In this document: piece after piece, positions 7,555-9,871 of the stretch
Layout: every line of letters begins with the position of its first letter
Numbering within the stretch: the first letter of the stretch is position 1
Source of the DNA: Caldimonas sp.
Lineage (GTDB): Bacteria; Pseudomonadota; Gammaproteobacteria; Burkholderiales; Burkholderiaceae_C
NCBI GenBank assembly: GCA_030150305.1
Contig: JASLGD010000165.1
Coordinates: 1-9,871, forward strand
Direction of reading: 5' to 3'
DNA: 9,871 nt
Position numbers and translations under genes: made by a program
The notes under the pieces: model-generated
Database searches by the model: none
Told to the model about the DNA's origin: nothing
The model's input: the letters and a program-made list of their open reading frames with translations, nothing else

Positions 7555-8388
7555 TCAGTAGCGGATCTGCGCGATCTCGCGGAGCTGCTCGGGCGTCGCG
7601 GTCGGAAAGCCGAAGAACTCGAGGTACGCCGGGATCATCTCGAACAGCATGTCGGTGCCCCGCTGGATCGCGCAGCCGCGCGCGCGTGCGGCGGCGAGCA
7701 GCGGCGTGATCTCGGTCGCCATCACGACCTCGCCGACGAACGCCTGCGGCGAGATCCGCTCGACGTCGAACGGCAGCGGGTCGCCGGCGCGCATGCCGAG
7801 CGGCGTCGCGTTGACGACGAGATCGAACCCGGCCGGGTCGCTCGACCCGGTGCGGACGACGAGCTTCGGGTAGTGCTCGACGAGACGGCCGCGCAACGCA
7901 TCGGCGGTTTTGGCATCGCGGTCGTAGAGCATCAGCTCGGCGACTCCGGCGGCGGCGAGCGACGCCGCGATCGCCGAGCCGACGCCGCCGGCGCCGGAGA
8001 CGATCGCGCGGATTCCCGCGACCTTGGTGCCCTTGCGCTCGACGCCGCGAACGAAGCCGGCGCCGTCGAACTGGTCGGCCCGCCACGTGCCGTCGTCCCG
8101 CAGCAGGAGCGCGTTGGCGGCGCCCGCGATCCGCGCCGTCGCCGATGCGTCGGCAACGAGCGCCATCGTCTGCACCTTGTGCGGCATCGTGACGAGCGCG
8201 CCGCGCACGTTGGTGGCGCGCGCGAGCGCGTCGAGCATGCGCGCGTAGTCGTCGCTGCGAACGCCGATCGGCACGACGACGGCGTCGACGCCGGCGCGCT
8301 CGAACCACGGGTTGTAGATCATCGGCGCCTTGAACGCCTCGGTCGGGTAGCCGAGGTGGGCGACGAGCTGGGTGCGGCCGCTGATCAT
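7555..8388 (-). CDS. Shikimate dehydrogenase-like oxidoreductase (AroE superfamily, divergent)
   Basis: This 277-residue protein has the AroE fold: an N-terminal substrate domain and a Rossmann domain with GAGGVG at 132-137. The catalytic dyad Lys71 (MPHK) and Asp108, and Asn92, keep the spacing of E. coli AroE (65/86/102). The usual substrate contacts are changed: the SxS motif of AroE aligns with Phe-Lys-Ala (19-21), the NTD triplet reads Gln-Phe-Asp (106-108), and the Gln after the C-terminal ML motif is Met251. The cofactor loop reads Asp156-Arg157-Asp158 in place of the NRT of NADP-specific AroE, which hints at NAD use as in catabolic quinate/shikimate dehydrogenases. First gene of the operon, so a catabolic oxidation feeding the dehydratase is likely, perhaps on a substrate other than shikimate. 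The start at 8388 is supported by GAGGAG with a 7-nt spacer; an in-frame ATG at 8454 lacks such support. A biosynthetic AroE role seems unlikely. Confidence 0.88.
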   Translation of the reverse strand: MISGRTQLVAHLGYPTEAFKAPMIYNPWFERAGVDAVVVPIGVRSDDYARMLDALARATNVRGALVTMPHKVQTMALVADASATARIAGAANALLLRDDGTWRADQFDGAGFVRGVERKGTKVAGIRAIVSGAGGVGSAIAASLAAAGVAELMLYDRDAKTADALRGRLVEHYPKLVVRTGSSDPAGFDLVVNATPLGMRAGDPLPFDVERISPQAFVGEVVMATEITPLLAAARARGCAIQRGTDMLFEMIPAYLEFFGFPTATPEQLREIAQIRY

Positions 8389-8395
8389 GGCGGGA

Positions 8396-8401
8396 CTCCT
8401 C
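8396..8401 (-). promoter_or_regulatory. Strong ribosome binding site of the dehydrogenase-like gene
   Basis: The minus strand reads GAGGAG here, 7 nt before the ATG at 8388. It is the best Shine-Dalgarno match of the operon and decides the start in favour of 8388 over the in-frame ATG at 8454. Confidence 0.8.
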
Positions 8402-8431
8402 GGGCACGGCGCATGCTTGAACCGCTCGATC

Positions 8432-8452
8432 GCGCCGCCGTTGCGGCGGCGC
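8432..8452. repeat. Perfect 9-bp inverted repeat upstream of the operon
   Basis: GCGCCGCCG (8432-8440) is the exact reverse complement of CGGCGGCGC (8444-8452), with a 3-nt TTG spacer. It lies 44-64 nt upstream of the dehydrogenase-like ATG, where it could be an operator or a hairpin in the leader RNA. Chance formation is possible in such GC-rich DNA, but a 9-bp perfect arm in a non-coding stretch is notable. Confidence 0.5.
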
Positions 8453-8464
8453 ACTTGTTCACGC

Positions 8465-8480
8465 CGGACGCGCTCGTCCG
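8465..8480. repeat. 6-bp inverted repeat in the divergent region
   Basis: CGGACG (8465-8470) pairs exactly with CGTCCG (8475-8480) across a CGCT spacer. It sits 12 nt from the larger inverted repeat at 8432-8452, so the two may form a paired operator. Short arms make chance likely. Confidence 0.35.
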
Positions 8481-8528
8481 ACGCGGCGAAGCTGCCGATG
8501 ACGAGGCGTCCCCTCCCGGAACGCCGCC

Positions 8529-8666
8529 ATGTCCTTCGATCCCTATGACCTGCTGCCCGCGTTCACGTCGCTGGCGATGATCGCGCTCGTCGTCTGGAAC
8601 GGCATCCACGCGACGCGCATCCTCGCCGCGATGCACGACGAGCGACCGCGCGGCCGCGACCGCTAG
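8529..8666 (+). CDS. Small single-pass membrane protein (45 aa), unknown function
   Basis: An ATG-to-TAG reading frame of 45 codons lies alone on the plus strand between the catabolic operon and the transporter gene. The product has an acidic N-terminus (Asp4, Asp7), one hydrophobic segment near residues 9-32 with a Trp-Asn pair inside, and an Arg-rich tail (six Arg from 30 to 45), which by the positive-inside rule puts the C-terminus in the cytoplasm. Nearly all third codon positions are G or C, as in its neighbours. A weak GGA ribosome site lies 8 nt upstream (8518-8520). I do not recognise the family. It might assist the adjacent symporter or be an independent membrane microprotein; neither is shown. 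Chance ORFs are common at this GC content, but the codon bias and clean membrane topology favour a real gene. Confidence 0.5.
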   Translation: MSFDPYDLLPAFTSLAMIALVVWNGIHATRILAAMHDERPRGRDR

Positions 8667-8672
8667 GCGCGA

Positions 8673-8691
8673 CGCGCGCGACTTGCGCGCG
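8673..8691. terminator. 7-bp GC hairpin between convergent genes, possible terminator
   Basis: CGCGCGC (8673-8679) pairs perfectly with GCGCGCG (8685-8691) around a GACTT loop. It lies 6 nt after the small ORF stop, in the 63-nt gap to the convergent transporter stop. No U-tract follows on either strand, so it is at most a weak intrinsic terminator or a transcript-end stabiliser. The rest of 8667-8729 shows nothing else. Confidence 0.35.
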
Positions 8692-8729
8692 ACCCGCGTT
8701 GCGCCGGGCGTCGCTGCCACGGCGAGGCC

Positions 8730-9871
8730 TCAGGCGGCGATCGCCTGCGCGCGCAGACGCTCATACTCGCCGGCATCGATCGGCTGCGCGTCGGGCTTGC
8801 CGAGGTCGTTCATTGGCACGCGGAACGTCTCGCGCGCCGACCAGGCGGAGACCGCGGCGACGACCGTGATCGCGAACGCGAGCGAGCCGATCGTCATCGG
8901 GATGCCCGTCGAGCCGGGCGGCGCGACCGCGGCGAAGATTGCCGGCAGCATCGCCGTGATCGCGGTGCCGACGTTCTGCGAGATCGCCATCGCCGAGACA
9001 CGCGTGCGGGTCGGGAAGAGCTCGGGGTAGAAGCTCGGGAAGACCGCGTTGTAGCCCTGGTAGACGATGCCCCACATCAGCAGCGACATCGCGATCGCGA
9101 GCGGCACGCTCCTGATGCTGATCGCGTACAGGTAGACGAACGCGAGCAGCCCGGAGGCGAGCGCGCCGACGATCATCGGCGGCCGCCTGCCGATGCGGTC
9201 GGAGAGATTGCCGACGATCGGGATGACGAGCACGGCGACGATGTTGCCGAGCACCGGGATCCAGAGGTAGACGTCCTTGGCGAAACCGATGCCGTAGCCG
9301 GCCTGCACCGCGAACGCGGCGCCGAAGATCGTCGTCACGACCGGGATCACGTTCATCAGCGACATGCAGACGACGCGCAGCATGTCGGGCCAGTTGTATT
9401 TGAACGCGTCGAGCACCGGCGAGCGCGGCACCTGCTGGCGCTGGCCTTCTTCGGCGAACGCCGGCGTCTCGTGCACCTCGCGGCGGATGATGTAGCCGGC
9501 GACGATGACGACGAAGCTGAGCAGGAACGGAATCCGCCAGCCCCAGCTGTTGAACTGGTCCTCGGGCATGTAGTGCGCGAGCGGCAAGAACACCGCGGCG
9601 GCGAGGATCTGCCCAGCCTGAACGCCCTGCAGCGTGAAGCTCGCGTAGAAGCCGCGGCGGCCGAACGGCGCGTGCTCGAGGATCATCGAGCTCGCCCCCG
9701 AGATCTCGCCGGCGACCGCGAAGCCCTGGATCAGGCGCAGCAGCACGAGCAGGCCCGGCGCCAGCAGGCCTACCGACCCGTAGGTCGGCAGGATCCCGAC
9801 CGCCATGGTGGAAAGGCCCATCAAGAACATGCAAATCAGCAGCACGTTCTTGCGCCCGTGCGTGTCGCCGA
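8730..9871 (-). CDS. MFS metabolite:H+ symporter (ShiA/ProP-like family), 5' end cut by window
   Basis: The last 379 or so codons of a major facilitator transporter are visible; the start lies beyond the right edge, probably by fewer than 100 residues. The visible part opens with GDTHGRKN, the loop 2-3 motif of the metabolite:H+ symporter family, followed by RLIQGFAVAGEISGAS, the NLSDRIGRRP repeat of the loop motif between helices 8 and 9, and PELFPTRTRVSAMA. About ten hydrophobic helices can be read. This family includes the shikimate carrier ShiA, the osmolyte carrier ProP and dicarboxylate and aromatic-acid carriers in the inner membrane. It is on the same strand as, and upstream of, the operon, separated by 341 nt that contain the small plus-strand ORF, so it probably has its own promoter. 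Import of the substrate of the dehydrogenase/dehydratase pair is the natural inference, but the substrate cannot be read from the sequence. Confidence 0.92.
   Translation of the reverse strand, partial: GDTHGRKNVLLICMFLMGLSTMAVGILPTYGSVGLLAPGLLVLLRLIQGFAVAGEISGASSMILEHAPFGRRGFYASFTLQGVQAGQILAAAVFLPLAHYMPEDQFNSWGWRIPFLLSFVVIVAGYIIRREVHETPAFAEEGQRQQVPRSPVLDAFKYNWPDMLRVVCMSLMNVIPVVTTIFGAAFAVQAGYGIGFAKDVYLWIPVLGNIVAVLVIPIVGNLSDRIGRRPPMIVGALASGLLAFVYLYAISIRSVPLAIAMSLLMWGIVYQGYNAVFPSFYPELFPTRTRVSAMAISQNVGTAITAMLPAIFAAVAPPGSTGIPMTIGSLAFAITVVAAVSAWSARETFRVPMNDLGKPDAQPIDAGEYERLRAQAIAA

Larger units (their letters stand above)
8389..8528. promoter_or_regulatory. Divergent intergenic control region
   Basis: These 140 nt separate the start of the minus-strand catabolic operon from the start of the plus-strand small ORF, so promoters and operators for either should be here. 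I see no convincing sigma-70 -35/-10 pair, as is common in DNA this GC-rich. The region holds two perfect inverted repeats (8432-8452 and 8465-8480) and the operon's ribosome site. A regulator gene is not present in the window. Confidence 0.5.

Noticed and set aside
7541..8407. Possible N-terminal extension of the dehydratase to about 927 residues.
   Set aside because: The extension is the wrong-frame reading of the dehydrogenase-like gene. The ATG at 7540 begins the typical family N-terminus.
8389..8454. Longer form of the dehydrogenase-like protein starting at ATG 8454.
   Set aside because: It adds a basic, low-complexity leader not usual for AroE proteins, and the GAGGAG site serves the ATG at 8388.
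1..9871. Search for tRNA/rRNA genes, CRISPR arrays, insertion sequence ends, attachment sites, riboswitches or defence genes.
   Set aside because: None were seen; genes are contiguous, codon use is uniform, and no transposase or repeat array is present.

Overview
The window is about 9.9 kb of dense, very GC-rich DNA (roughly 70% by eye, almost every third codon position G or C). The gene content and codon use fit a high-GC betaproteobacterium of Burkholderiales type: a Burkholderia/AcpA-type secreted acid phosphatase, an enterobacterial-like oligopeptidase B, and aromatic-acid catabolism genes. The taxonomic call is inference. No RNA gene, insertion sequence, CRISPR array or integration site was seen.

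Left half, + strand (15-4746): three tightly packed genes. A lipoprotein acid phosphatase of the phospholipase C superfamily overlaps a complete oligopeptidase B gene by 4 nt (ATGA). That gene is followed directly by a membrane-anchored endonuclease/exonuclease/phosphatase (EEP) domain protein. The EEP gene has no usual start codon near the junction and may begin at a CTG overlapping the oligopeptidase stop.

Right half, - strand (8388 down to 4770): a compact catabolic operon read in the order shikimate-dehydrogenase-like oxidoreductase, QuiC-type 3-dehydroshikimate dehydratase (TIM barrel fused to an HPPD-like domain), and BKACE-type beta-keto acid cleavage enzyme (DUF849). The first two genes are 14 nt apart and the last two overlap by 4 nt (ATGA). 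Upstream and on the same strand lies a metabolite:H+ symporter of the MFS (ShiA-like family), cut by the right edge. Together they suggest import and oxidation of a cyclic hydroxy acid such as shikimate or quinate, dehydration to protocatechuate, and a later step on a beta-keto acid. A BKACE acting on beta-ketoadipate would give succinyl-CoA plus acetoacetate in one step, but no ring-cleavage genes are in the window, so this is a hypothesis.

Between the transporter and the operon is a 45-codon membrane microprotein on the + strand and a 140-nt divergent control region with two neighbouring perfect inverted repeats. The two convergent junctions (4747-4769 and 8667-8729) carry GC-rich hairpins without U-tracts.

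The points most worth a second look are the operon-encoded BKACE, the shikimate-dehydrogenase-like enzyme that keeps its catalytic Lys/Asp/Asn but has lost the usual substrate-contact residues, the CTG start, the Glu-to-Asp change in the EEP active site, and the small membrane ORF.
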